Assembly: GCA_029255685.2 (NCBI GenBank)
Contig: CM055319.2
Span: forward strand, 37,458,530-37,522,529
Reading direction: 5' to 3'
Origin: Silene conica
Taxonomy: Eukaryota; Streptophyta; Magnoliopsida; Caryophyllales; Caryophyllaceae
Length of the DNA stretch: 64,000 nucleotides
The first letter of the stretch is position 1; every line of letters starts with the position of its first letter. A model generated the notes under the pieces. The model searched no databases and was not told where the DNA came from. It saw nothing but the letters and a program-made list of their open reading frames with translations. Of the stretch, positions 20,551 through 30,911 are shown in pieces. The position numbers and the translations under genes are program-made.

Positions 20551-20838
20551 TATAAACAATGAAAGGTTTAAAGTTTTTGTATATTGATAAAAACTACTGT
20601 TACATGGCTATGTTAATATAGAAATACAAACTAGGTTAGTATACTAGAAATTAGGAACTAATCTTAGGTGATAGAGAGAATAAAGGAAAGAAAAGATTAC
20701 AAAAGATTACAAAGCATATATTAAGGAATATACATAACTATCTCCATAATTACCAAGATTTGTGGGACTCTTGGATGGAAATGATCAGCGTGAGTTTAGG
20801 AAGGAAATAAGTATTATCTTTGACTAGTATCTTCAATA
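20551..20838 (-). repeat. 5' LTR of the Ale-type element
   Basis: 288 bp, identical to the 3' LTR except A at 20615 (T at 16114). On the minus strand this changes the TATA-like box from TATATAAAC to TATATTAAC in the LTR that would drive transcription. Confidence 0.85.
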
Positions 20839-20843
20839 ATAAC

Positions 20844-21504
20844 CACCATGCGCCACCAGTAGCCATCTTGCCAATCCCAGTTACGACAATTGTACCACCC
20901 TACCCCCATGACACATCCACACCACCATTATATGTGATTATTCCAAAACCAACGCCACCCAAACAACTACTATTGGCCACTACCTTACCTCTGGAAGCAA
21001 CCCTCATGCAACCACCTACGACACAATCCCATACCAACACCCCTGAAGTCCGACCATGGTTAAAGGGTGAACAAGCTTCCCTAATATAGCATGGTTCATA
21101 GGATTATAACAACCAACTAAACTCCTCGGTGAAACCTTCAACCTTTCAGTCAACGGTAGTCGAGTCAGGTCCCACAGTGGTTAAGTCTCGGTCGTCAAGT
21201 TTCACAGTTAGGCCATGGTCACGCTGGGTCAAATACGTAAGATAATTGAAAGATAGATTAGCTATAAGACATTTTTTTTATAAACTTACTTGCGGCAACT
21301 ACGTTTGCTATAAAATCAGGCGCTCCTCTTTAAAATTATCCTTCACTTATTGTGAATTATTATGAGTTAATCGTCCTCATTATATGGGAGTAGTAAAGAG
21401 CTATTTGAGTGGAATTATGAAACTATTAATTCGGAAAGAAATAGAATTCCTATTATTAATTTGAATAATACCTTATTATAAATATTACTATATTACTAAT
21501 ATTA
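20844..21504. other. Continuation of the interrupted LTR; no gene seen
   Basis: ACCACC-rich sequence continues the segment that ends at 16049. The ORF at 20820-21089 is a Pro/Thr-rich reading of this repeat and starts inside the Ale LTR, so it is not a gene. From about 21250 the sequence becomes AT-rich without recognisable features. Confidence 0.45.
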
Positions 21505-21560
21505 CATATTATTATTATTATTATTATTATTATTACTAAAATTTCCGGCCATCATCATCA

Positions 21561-21599
<39 letters not shown>

Positions 21600-21600
21600 G
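21505..21600. repeat. (ATT)n microsatellite
   Basis: Two ATT runs flank a short ATTTCCGGCC spacer and a (CAT)n run. Confidence 0.85.
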
Positions 21601-22023
21601 GAATCATATAAAAATATAAAAGATTATAATTTCGGAATTGAATGGCTCAGTCAATGGTTCAAAACAAAATAGTCTTTTACACAAATTTCGAAATTGAATG
21701 GCATAGTCTTCTACTCTGAATGTTGTGATTTTCTAAGGTAAAAGTTCAGTCTTCCACACTGACTTTTATTTACAAATCTGACTGTGCAAATTACTATATG
21801 ACATTTACGAGATCCTTTAATGATTGTATCTAGATCCTTATCACATCCAATATATATACCAAATACTTTAGTCATTTGAGACACAACAATTCACGCTCAT
21901 TCCCCCTTTCTTGTAAAATCTCTCTAAATCTGTTCTTAGCTGATTTTGGCAACGTTCTGTTAGTAGTCCTCATTCCGAGGCAATTTAGAAATAAGTGAGC
22001 TCAAGTCAATAGTTCAGTCATTG
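21601..22023. other. Unassigned AT-rich segment
   Basis: No gene is recognised. A TATATATACC motif near 21850 followed by a leader-like stretch could belong to a Gypsy LTR or 5' region, since gag-like coding follows. Confidence 0.3.
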
Positions 22024-22157
22024 GCTTCTCAAATGCAGAAGAGTGAGCAATCTAGAGATGCGTCGATCAAGTTGCTCGAGTCGCAAATCGCTCAATTAGC
22101 GGTTAAACAATCGTCGCGGCAACCGGGGCCACTTCCATCCCACACTGAGCAAAGGAA
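22024..22157 (+). pseudogene. Gypsy gag fragment (Tat/Athila-like)
   Basis: The frame reads ASIKLLESQIAQLAVKQSSR and then QPGPLPSHTEQ. This resembles the segment (I-K-X-LE-X-QIGQLA ... GTLPS) found towards the C-terminus of Tat/Athila gag. It is cut by the LTR beginning at 22158. It may belong to G2, whose 3' half appears at 25521, but the link is not proven. Confidence 0.6.
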
Positions 22158-23236
22158 TGATGATAATAATTCATAGCAAAGAAATCGTCCGCGGAAGCTT
22201 CTAGAACTTTAAGAACAATCTTGAATGAAAACAGTATATTGGATGTATGTACGGAACGATCTTTGATGTATCTTGGATGAATATGGTGGTGATGATGAAC
22301 GTTGGTGGTGATGATGGTGGCGTCGAAGGTGAGATGATCGTCGATGGTGATGATGATTGTATTTGTGACGATCTTGAGGTGAATCCTCAAGGGAGAAGGA
22401 TATTTGTTTAACCTAGACCTATAGATCAAACAATGGTGAATTACTCCCTAGACCTATAATTTATAATTCGCGTAATTACTTGAAACGCGACAAATAACAA
22501 TGGTTTGGATCAACACGCGATGAGTCCAGAAATTATAAAAGCCTTATAATTTGAAAGTTTGAATTTTTATTATTCTTGAATTTTGTAAAATAAAAGAGAA
22601 CGATGAGCTCTATTTATAATAGAGGCACACGTCCCAATGCTCGCCCAAGACTCGGTTGATCAACTCGAGTCCTCCTCAAAATAGGAGTCCGACTTTTATC
22701 CTAATAGATCAAACTTGATCTTTATTAAATCAACTAACTTAGGCTGTTAAATAACTAATTAACTAACTAACTCTAACAACCTTAGAATAACTAACTAGCT
22801 TGTAACTAACTTGTAACAACTTTTGAAACAACCTAGTAACAACCTAACAACATTAACTACTTTGTAACAAACTAATTATAACTAACTTATAACTAATTTG
22901 TAACAACCTAAAAATATTAAACTTATTAAAACAACATAAAAAATAAATATACTCTAAAATAGAATCGGAGTTCTTGAAGCCACCGAGTAAAAACTCGGCC
23001 TTTAGGCCATGTCACGACCATCGTCCCCTAAGTGGTCCGTCCACCCTAGCTCCGCCCACACTTACCTTGTGACAATATTTATTAATACCTCGTTGGGCCA
23101 AGGTTGTAGAATCCACCCAATCTTCTTTGGACAATAAATGAGTCTTAAGACCAGTAAAGATAATAAGACTAGCATTAGTCGTCCCTTCAGGCCCCATTCA
23201 TTGCAATGAGATCGAACCCTATCCATAATCGGATCA
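22158..23236 (-). repeat. 3' LTR of the gag-protease Gypsy element
   Basis: On the minus strand it runs from TGATCCGATTATGG to ATTATCATCA, so TGAT/ATCA termini, directly after the polypurine tract (23237-23250). A TATAAATAGAGC promoter motif lies at about 22602-22613. An AACTAACT / TAACAACCT low-complexity stretch (about 22735-22920) matches copy 1. The ORF at 22103-22429 is not conserved in copy 1 and looks like chance. Confidence 0.7.
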
Positions 23237-23598
23237 TCCCCTCCTCCTTTAAAGATAATTGACCTCAATTCTTGATGTCTAATGCTCAAGAACCTTTGAT
23301 CCCCGGACATATTTCCTGCAATAAATAATAAGGGTTGGTTTGTCAAGTTAATCCTCATGTCGCCGCGCCTCCTAGCACCAACACGCAACACCACCACGCC
23401 CTCCTCCTTAAACTCTCGACCATGATCCCCAAGAAAGTGACCTAGGTCTAGTTTGATTGGCTTTTGACTAGCCCCTTCGACCATTACCCCCTTTGCCCCA
23501 CGGCCTTTGATACGCATCAAACTCACCCTGCGCAACATCTTGCTCAATTGCTCGAAACTTGATGTGGCTACCCTTGGTTCACGCGCCCCTAGGTTATC
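23237..23598 (-). other. Non-coding stretch between protease and polypurine tract
   Basis: In an autonomous Gypsy element this position would hold more than 2 kb of reverse transcriptase and integrase. The 161-codon ORF (23062-23547) crosses the polypurine tract into the LTR and shows no polymerase motif. Confidence 0.5.
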
Positions 23599-24338
23599 TC
23601 ATAGCATCACCGTGCTCACTACTACCTCTTTACCTTCCTCCATGACCGAATCAGCGCCTAATACCTCCTCTACCTCCTCGTCCTCCCTAGCTATGGCAAA
23701 GACCGAATTGGTTAGTTGAGTATTCTTTTCCGATTGACCTCTCACCAACCCCACATCCTTTGGACTCATGGGCTTAAGTATGATTCGTTTTCCCTTGTCC
23801 ATTAGCTCATACTCGTTGACTATATCCCGATGTAAGACATCCCTATCGAATTGCCAAGGACGCCCTAATAGGATATGACAAGTATCCATTGGAACTACAT
23901 CACAAAGCACCTCACCCTTGTATGAACCTATGGCGAACCCCACGCGTATCTGCCTAGTCACCCTAACCTTGTTCCCGTCACCTAACCAATGTAAGGCATA
24001 TGGTTTTGGATGTTTCATTGTGGGTAAGGCTAGCTTAGTCATCATCTCCTCGGATGCTACGTTGGTAGAACTTCCCCCATCTATAATCATACTACACCAC
24101 TTATCCTTGACTTGGTACTTAGTATGAAAAATATTGTCTCGTTGTTCGGTTATGATCGGTGTGGATTGGGCTTGTACGGTCTTAAGGACTAGCGTATTAG
24201 AGTTTGGTGCCTCGAATGGTTCCGGCCTTCCTTCCCCTACCAAATTTAAGCAATTTAGGGCTTCCCTCATCGTAACAACCCTTTTGTTAGGACACGCGTT
24301 CTTGAAGTGTCCAAACCCTTGGCACTTAAAGCACCTAG
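23599..24338 (-). pseudogene. Gypsy gag zinc knuckle and aspartic protease
   Basis: The frame begins before 24338 with the zinc knuckle CFKCQGFGHFKNAC and continues into the protease. Protease features: WCSMIIDGGSSTNVAS, with the active-site Asp in a D-G-G-S context, then PYALHWLGDG, CDVVPMDTCHILLGRPWQFD and the flap-like GSYKG. The block VVPMD-X-CH-X-LLGRPWQFD is typical of plant Gypsy proteases. It ends at 23599 after an acidic linker (EDEEVEEV), with no reverse transcriptase behind it. The gag N-terminus is missing. The 121-codon ORF on the other strand (24134-24499) is a shadow. Confidence 0.8.
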
Positions 24339-24443
24339 CTTTAGATAGGCTGATCTCGTTCGATGTTGGAATTGGATTGGATTTGGATTGTAGTAACCCA
24401 CTCGTACCCGACTTCCCCGCGTTGATCTCTCCACTCGTGCTAG

Positions 24444-25520
24444 CACTACTACAAATCCCGTCAATTGCCGACGCTTTGTACGTGTTCGTCGCTTATTGAA
24501 GTGTCACATGCTTTTAGTGCTTCGTTAATTGCGGAAACCAATTATTAAATAAAAAACACTAAAAACTCTCAACTTCCACCCAACTCTCCACTACTACGCG
24601 GTACTCACTCCCCATTATACAAAACTCTATCTAAAGTTTGAAGTTCTTGCCGCCTCTCAATTACTCTCCCACCCTTTTTTCCAATATTTCAATTGCAGAA
24701 TCAACAATCAAGAGAGAACTTTATCGAAGATTTTCGGAGTTTTATTTGTGTAAGGTTGTCTTTCTCTTCCCCTAACACAATTTTTTTTTCTTATCGTCTT
24801 AATAATAATAATTGATTTGTTGCTCATGCACTCAGATTTCAGTTTTCAACCCCATACTGTAGATATAGCTCTAGATCTAATGTTTTTTTTAACTTATATT
24901 ACAAGATCTACCGAATTTATTGGTCTGTAGGTTTTTTCCATTGTCAATTTCAGACTTTGATGCTTTCATCGACTCAATTTGCTACCGCTTGCAACAATAA
25001 GGTTGATTTTCTCAATATTTCCGCATCTTAATCATCTTATGTATTTTTCGAATTGATTTTGTTTTTTTATTTTCTTTCGGATTGACTTTAGGTTTAATTG
25101 GTTTCGTAAAATTTGAAGCTACAGAATCATTTGGAGACCCAACTTTGATGTGGAGATTTAATAAACTCATTATTTTGAATTTACAATATAAGTTTACTTC
25201 GAATGAGTAATCATTGTGACTTTATCATCTACTTATCCAAGTACATGTGCGTAATTGAATTTTACAAGCTAGAAAATCACTCTCTCATCTTGTCACCTAC
25301 CTTCATCTTCAGTAGTATTTGTTGAGTTCTTCTTCTTGATTCTGAATCATGTTTATGTTTTTCGTGCACAAAATTATTCCCTTTCTTTTATGCAAGTTTT
25401 GCGCATTTTTACATGTTTGGATCGTCACATGTTTCAAACAATAGACTCATTTTCCTATTTTTCTTTTTTTGTGTGGTTAATTTCATCTCTACCCACTTTA
25501 TTTTGATGTTGAGTTACAAA
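24444..25520 (+). mobile_element. Orphan CACTA-like terminus with gene-leader-like sequence
   Basis: CACTACTACAAAT at 24444 resembles the left end of the element at 8610. No matching right end or subterminal array was found in the next kilobases, so it may be truncated. The following 1 kb is T-rich, with CT-rich leader-like and intron-like stretches near 24590-24780, and without an ORF. It could be captured 5' untranslated sequence of a host gene. Low confidence. Confidence 0.35.
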
Positions 25521-25543
25521 TAATCCTTAACACAGCCTACCTA

Positions 25544-26433
25544 GTGGCTACCCATTTTAACGACATACGGCGCCGAGTCACTGGCGCTCTCGTCACCAGG
25601 ATATACAGATATCTCTTTGACAGTTTGCCTAGTAGCGAGCCTATCTCCCGCGACATCCACCTCTCTGTGGCAGCCATGGTCCAGCTAACCTGGTTTGCCC
25701 ATGCTCACCGCCGGACTTGGAGGATTGTTGGGGCTCCCTCAGTAGTCCTCCCATGCGAGACTTTACTTGCACTTTCACCCCTCACCCCCGTTAAGGGGGT
25801 GAAACCTACCCCACCATCCTACCGTATGCCTTTCACAACTTCCTCTGCAAAGATGAAGCGCTCTTCACCTGAGAGGGAGGTTAGAGAACCTTCTGGTTCT
25901 CGACCCTCCTCATCATCTCAGCCGACCACCACACATACCACACACACCACCACTCATACACCTACACCAACCCCCACCCCTGCATCATCATCTTCATTGG
26001 GTTTTCCAGCCCATCTCATTCTTCCTCCACTTTTTGAGGTACCTCCGGTCGGAGAGCGAGGGTACCGTGGTCCTCTACTTTTTTAGTTTCTCAGGGCAGA
26101 GTCGGTTCTCACCGAGATTTTGCATTAGCAAGCTTCCCTGCGTACGACGAGAGGATGTGCACTGACACCTTTTGTCCTCCTAGTGGCGCACACCCCTCTT
26201 TCTACTGATACCCAGATAGCGGGTACCCAGCGGTACAGATAGAGGTGAGGCTACGAGCGGAGGCGGCAGTCCAGAGGGCCAGTGCTTGAGCTGAAGAGGA
26301 GGCTGAGGAGAGTTCAGAGGCTGAGGAGGAGAGTGGTAGTGGTGCGGGGAGTAGTAGTGATGAGAGTGGTAGTGCTGAGGATGGGAATTCGAAGGAGGAG
26401 GATGAGGATGAAGCTGAGGAGAGTGATGGTTAG
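25544..26433 (+). pseudogene. Extra ORF of G2, C-terminal part (env-like position)
   Basis: A 180-codon frame (25544-26086) begins HFNDIRRRVTGALVTRIYRY and ends in a Ser/Thr/Pro-rich low-complexity stretch. In another frame (about 26290-26433) a strongly acidic Glu/Ser tail follows, ending in ESDG-stop. Together they look like one protein with a frameshift and an internal stop. Its place, after pol and before the polypurine tract, is where Athila/Tat elements carry an additional, sometimes env-like, ORF. I see no membrane segment. The function is unknown. Confidence 0.45.
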
Positions 26434-27056
26434 ACGCTAGTTTGAGGAGGTTGTAAGTTCCCTTGTTCCTTTTTCCATATTTTTGTTTTTGTTTTTGGTT
26501 TTTGTTTTCTTAGTTTTTGTATATACATCCCTTAGGAACATGTATTAGGTTGTGTATCCCATTTCCCCTTGTATGCTATAGCCAATGAGGACATTGTCTG
26601 TTTTAGTTTGGGGAGGAGTAATGCATCCTTTTGCATCTACATTTTTCATTTTGGCATGCATTCACGTTTACTTTATGCATTTTTAGTTTTATTTTTCATT
26701 TTATTTTATCTTTTTCATTTATTTTTTAAAAAGTACAACAAAAATGCACGTTAATTTTTACATATAGTCGAGTCAAAATGGAGTTTACGGTGATGATACT
26801 ACCTTCTAGGTTATGTATATTGATTGTTTACTATAGGTTTTCACCACCTTGTTGTAAAAACCATCTAGCATGTCCCGAATTCTGTTTTGGAACATTTTAC
26901 TTGGACTTTTGGACATGACTTGACTTGTATTTGGCAAACTACTTAAAAATTCTGAGTTTTATAGCCCATAACTGATGACATTCATGACCAGTTCATCTAG
27001 GATTGAGAGTAATACTCCCTTCATTTCATCGCAATTCACACGTATGACTTTTGATT
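26434..27056 (+). other. G2 3' non-coding region, first part
   Basis: T-rich sequence. From about 26740 it matches G1 near 4745-5000 (AATGCACGTT, CATATAG-TCGAGTC, GACATTCATGACC, AGGATTGAGAGTAAT). No gene is seen. Confidence 0.6.
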
Positions 27057-29720
27057 GCTTTTGTAACACCCCCATTTATTTAAGAGCCTTTAGCAAGACA
27101 TTCTCAAATAAATAGGACTGTTACCATCTCGGAATGTCCGAGGTAGTGAATAACAAAGTAAAAACAAACCAAAGTACTTTATATAAAATACGATAAAATT
27201 TAAACTTTAAATATTACAACTACTACGCAAGATTAAAAGTACAACTGATGATAACATCTAAGTATGTGATCTAATTCTAAGTAGGTCCAAGCCATGTCTC
27301 ACTCCTTGCCCAAGCTCCTAGTCCATCTGTCTCTGACCTGTAGAATCTACTCCCCATTCCGGATCATCGTAGGTGTACACGAATACACTGTCAACCTCGC
27401 GGTTGAGTAGGGTAACACAATAATAAATAATGCAACAAAGATGATATGCAAATGTCATGATATGCTCGAGCTCAATCTCATTCTCAATCTCAATCTCAAC
27501 CACAATCTCAAACCCGAAACACCCAGCCATACCGAACCTCCCGGCAGACTATAATCGGTCGTCACCGAACACCAGCTCAATAGCTGATAAGACACCAGGC
27601 CTGGTCTGCAGAACCACCCTGGGCTTTATATCAGAACAACATCTGATTCACATCTTTCTCAGTAACCAATGCATATGCCATGCTCATGAATGAAACAATA
27701 CTCTTAATCAGTCATACTATTAAATAATGCAATGCTCACGCCACCAATAATAATCAACACTTAATCCAACCAATATCATTACCATATCAATCATGCTCAG
27801 CATCCATAACACACAATTTAACACTCATTCATAACACATCATAGAGTATAGGGTCAGTGTATCCTACCTGGAATAGCAGTCTGAAAAATAAGCAACACCG
27901 CCTAGAAATACTCCACCTCGAATTCCGTTCCTATAGTAATACTTAATATTAAAAGCTATTCGTACAATACATGTTACAACTAATCATAAACTCACGAAAT
28001 ATAGACTTACTAAATATGAATTTACTAAATATAGCACACGATCAACTATTCAATTATTACTAACGTAATACGACTCCTTTAACGATACCACTCATATTCT
28101 CAATAATAATATAGATACAAACATTAACAACATTCCTCTTAATAAAATACAATAGCACAAAAATATACTATAATACAATAAGGACAAAACAACAACAATA
28201 ACTCAACTACTACAATTACCATATAATACTAATAATAATAATAATAATTATAATAATATAATATTAACCCATACACCAAAACAACAATAATAACAATACT
28301 AGTAATAATAATCATAGTGACAATAATAAAAACAATATTAGTAATGATAATAATAATAATAATATTACAACAATAACAATAAAAAGGCTTATGTAACAAA
28401 ACATCCCCCTCCCCCAGACCTGGGTTCGAATCCCATGACAAGCAACCCAAAACAACACAACTAACAATTAGAATCAAAGACCCCAAACGCAGCTAAGAAC
28501 ACACGTGAACAGGCCAACATTTCGAAACCGTAGCAGTCCCCTGACCCGCGCAAAACAGACCACCATTAATCCCTCACGCCGCCTCTAACCTCGCCCCTGA
28601 CACCACCGTGCTCACCTCTGAGCCACGGTGATCCCAGGGAAGGTGTTGATGGCTGTCGACTTTCCCAACCACCAGCAAACAACCGCAAAAGAAACCAGAA
28701 CCACCCACTGCCCCTCTGTTTCTCACGCATCAGCCCAAACGAAAACTACACTACCAGCGAACCCAACCACCCTAGACCACCGCACCTACCACCGATCAAA
28801 CCCCACGACTACAAACAAGATAGAACCCAAAACTCCCATGATAAACGAGCACATAAAATACATCGAAAACGCAGACAAAACACTGCGTTAAAATCCCTTG
28901 TTCTGAAACGAAAAACACGTTTTGACATAGCCGGGAAAACACCCTTCGACGGTGGTCTCAGGCAGCCCTAAACGACTCAACTAAAGTCCAAATACGACTA
29001 CTACACATCCCATAGTACTAAACATATCAGATCAGACACTAAAACGTGACATACAAATTGAATTATCGAATTAAAAAGGAAGGGAAACAGGAACAGAGAT
29101 CGCAGGCTGATTGACGTACCTACTTCACTGGTGTTTCGAACAGCCCTGGCACCCCTAAACCACTGTGTAGGACTCACCTTTGCAAACCTAGATGTGGCGG
29201 CAGGAGATTTGGTGAGTGAGGGAAAGTCGATTAGGTCAGACTAGGGTTTTGTGGTTTTGTTTATAGAGGACGGCTGAGGAAGTTGTGAGGGGTTGGTGTG
29301 TTACATGTGTTTTACGTGTGAATTGTGTTATGGTCGGCTGTTGGTGTTGCACGCAGACCGAGGCCCAAAGCCCTCTCTTAGACACGGTTTATCACCTTAT
29401 ACATATCCTCTTAGTCTCACACAAAACGAGGTCCCAAACGCGGACTTAAAACTCCAACCCGACACTACATTATAACATCGGAAATTAAAAGTTCAACATA
29501 CTTATAAAATATTAAGACAATAGAATACGATAAATACGGAGTATTACAATTATTATGCCTTTAACTATCGTTCCATAATATCACATAATATCGCATTATC
29601 TGATTATTAAAGACGATACGTATAGCGTAATTAATATAGTCATCGTACATAAATAAATTAAAAAAAGAAACCCTAGCAAGGCGACAAGAAGACGATTTTG
29701 AGGCTGAATTCTGTGCATCC

Positions 29721-30911
29721 ATGGCTAGGAATTCAGCGTCAAAATCTCCCAAGATTAGCAATATTACTCGAAGGAAGGGTTCTAAACAACAAGGCAATGA
29801 TAAGGATATGACTACTGGGAACAAACAGCAACACCCTATAGACGAGGCAACAAAGCATGGAAGCATGCAGGCTATTGTAGGGGTTGCACCTTTTGATCTT
29901 GAGGATGATGATGCCTCGGTAGAGATGGACAATGAGGATGACAAGGAGACAGATTTAACCATGAATGATACTGATGGAGACTGGTTTAGGGTTCACGGGA
30001 AAAGGATAGAAAAGATCCTTGATGATGAACCAGAGGAACTTCTTAAAATAGATACAGAGGACATCAAGGAAGATCTGGAATATTGGAAAAGCGCCGTGTA
30101 TGGATACATATTGGGTACAAACCCACCCTTCCCTATCATAGAAGGCTTCCTTCGCAGAATATGGAAGAATCATACTATGGACAGTATCTCTTTCATGCCT
30201 AATGGTGTATTCTTGGTACGTTTTCAAACTATGGAGATGCAATCCAAAGTACTGAATGCAGGAAATTACATGTTTGACAGTAAGCCTGTCATTATAAAAC
30301 CATGGACAGAGGATGTGGATTTTGAAAAAGAGGATGTTAAGAGTGTACCTGCCTGGGTTAGAATGCACAAACTACCTGTCCAATACTGGGGGCAGAGTCT
30401 ACCTAAACTTGCAGGGATTGTAGGGAAGTATCTGCAAAAAGACCAGGCCACTGATATGAAATCCAGATTGGGTTATGCAAGAGTGCTGGTCGAGTTGAAA
30501 GTGAATCAGAAATTCCCTACCTCTCTGAAATTCCAGGATGAGAAAGGTAATATTAGAGAAATTGAACTTGAATATGAATGGAAGCCAATTTTGTGTACGA
30601 ATTGCAAGAATCTTGGACATGATCAGAAAGCTTGTAGGTATAAGCCTAGTGCTAAGCCTATAGTTAAACAGATATGGAGGAAAGTGGATAAACCCACCAT
30701 CCCACATGAGCAGAACACTAATATGATCACACCCAGGGTGATCTGTGCCAGACCTAGTCCACCTGAACCAGAATATGTTCTTGAACAACTGAAAGACTTT
30801 CCAGCATTACCATCCAGTCAGACTGGTGTTCCGAATAAGGTGAGTAGTCCAGTCAGGTCAGAGAGTAATGAGATGAATAAGGAGACCACTGTCATTCCAC
30901 CTGATCAATGA
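29721..30911 (+). CDS. L1b ORF1: DUF4283 / CCHC nucleic-acid-binding protein
   Basis: 396 codons; ATG in a good plant context (CCATGGC). An N-terminal Lys/Asp/Glu-rich region is followed by a DUF4283-type domain (about residues 120-250, with WKNHTMDSISFMPNGVFLVRF and VPAWVRMHKLPVQYW). Then comes a zinc knuckle CTNCKNLGHDQKAC (about residues 292-305). This is the usual make-up of plant L1 ORF1, which binds the element RNA. The stop overlaps the ORF2 start, which suggests reinitiation or coupled translation. The frame is intact. Confidence 0.9.
   Translation: MARNSASKSPKISNITRRKGSKQQGNDKDMTTGNKQQHPIDEATKHGSMQAIVGVAPFDLEDDDASVEMDNEDDKETDLTMNDTDGDWFRVHGKRIEKILDDEPEELLKIDTEDIKEDLEYWKSAVYGYILGTNPPFPIIEGFLRRIWKNHTMDSISFMPNGVFLVRFQTMEMQSKVLNAGNYMFDSKPVIIKPWTEDVDFEKEDVKSVPAWVRMHKLPVQYWGQSLPKLAGIVGKYLQKDQATDMKSRLGYARVLVELKVNQKFPTSLKFQDEKGNIREIELEYEWKPILCTNCKNLGHDQKACRYKPSAKPIVKQIWRKVDKPTIPHEQNTNMITPRVICARPSPPEPEYVLEQLKDFPALPSSQTGVPNKVSSPVRSESNEMNKETTVIPPDQ

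Larger units (their letters stand above)
16050..20838 (-). mobile_element. Young Ale-type Copia retrotransposon with TA...TA ends
   Basis: Two 288-bp LTRs (16050-16337, 20551-20838) differ at one base that I could find. The target duplication is ATAAC (16045-16049, 20839-20843). On the minus strand the LTR runs from TATTGAAGATAC to CATTGTTTATA, directly followed by the primer-binding site TGGTATCAG. The element ends are therefore TA...TA rather than TG...CA. Total length is 4789 bp. The gag-pol frame is continuous over 1389 codons except for two TGA codons. The domain order gag, protease, integrase, reverse transcriptase, RNase H is that of Copia. The short LTRs and gag type suggest the Ale/Retrofit lineage. 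Confidence 0.9.
22158..24443 (-). mobile_element. Non-autonomous gag-protease Gypsy element (copy 2)
   Basis: On the minus strand: gag zinc knuckle, aspartic protease, non-coding sequence, polypurine tract AAAGGAGGAGGGGA, then a 1079-bp LTR. Reverse transcriptase and integrase are missing between protease and polypurine tract, so the element could move only with help. The 5' part is cut off at 24443 by a CACTA-like terminus. It is the same LTR family as 14435-15543. Confidence 0.7.

Noticed and set aside
22103-22429. 108-codon minus-strand ORF
   Set aside because: It spans the LTR edge, is rich in Ile, Thr and His from repeats, and is not kept in the homologous LTR at 14435-15543.
24134-24499. 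121-codon plus-strand ORF
   Set aside because: It lies opposite the gag zinc knuckle and protease frame, which has clear family motifs.
28423-28434. GGTTCGAATCCC, a tRNA-gene B box
   Set aside because: No acceptor stem, A box or cloverleaf could be built around it. It may be a chance match or an old SINE trace within the solo LTR.
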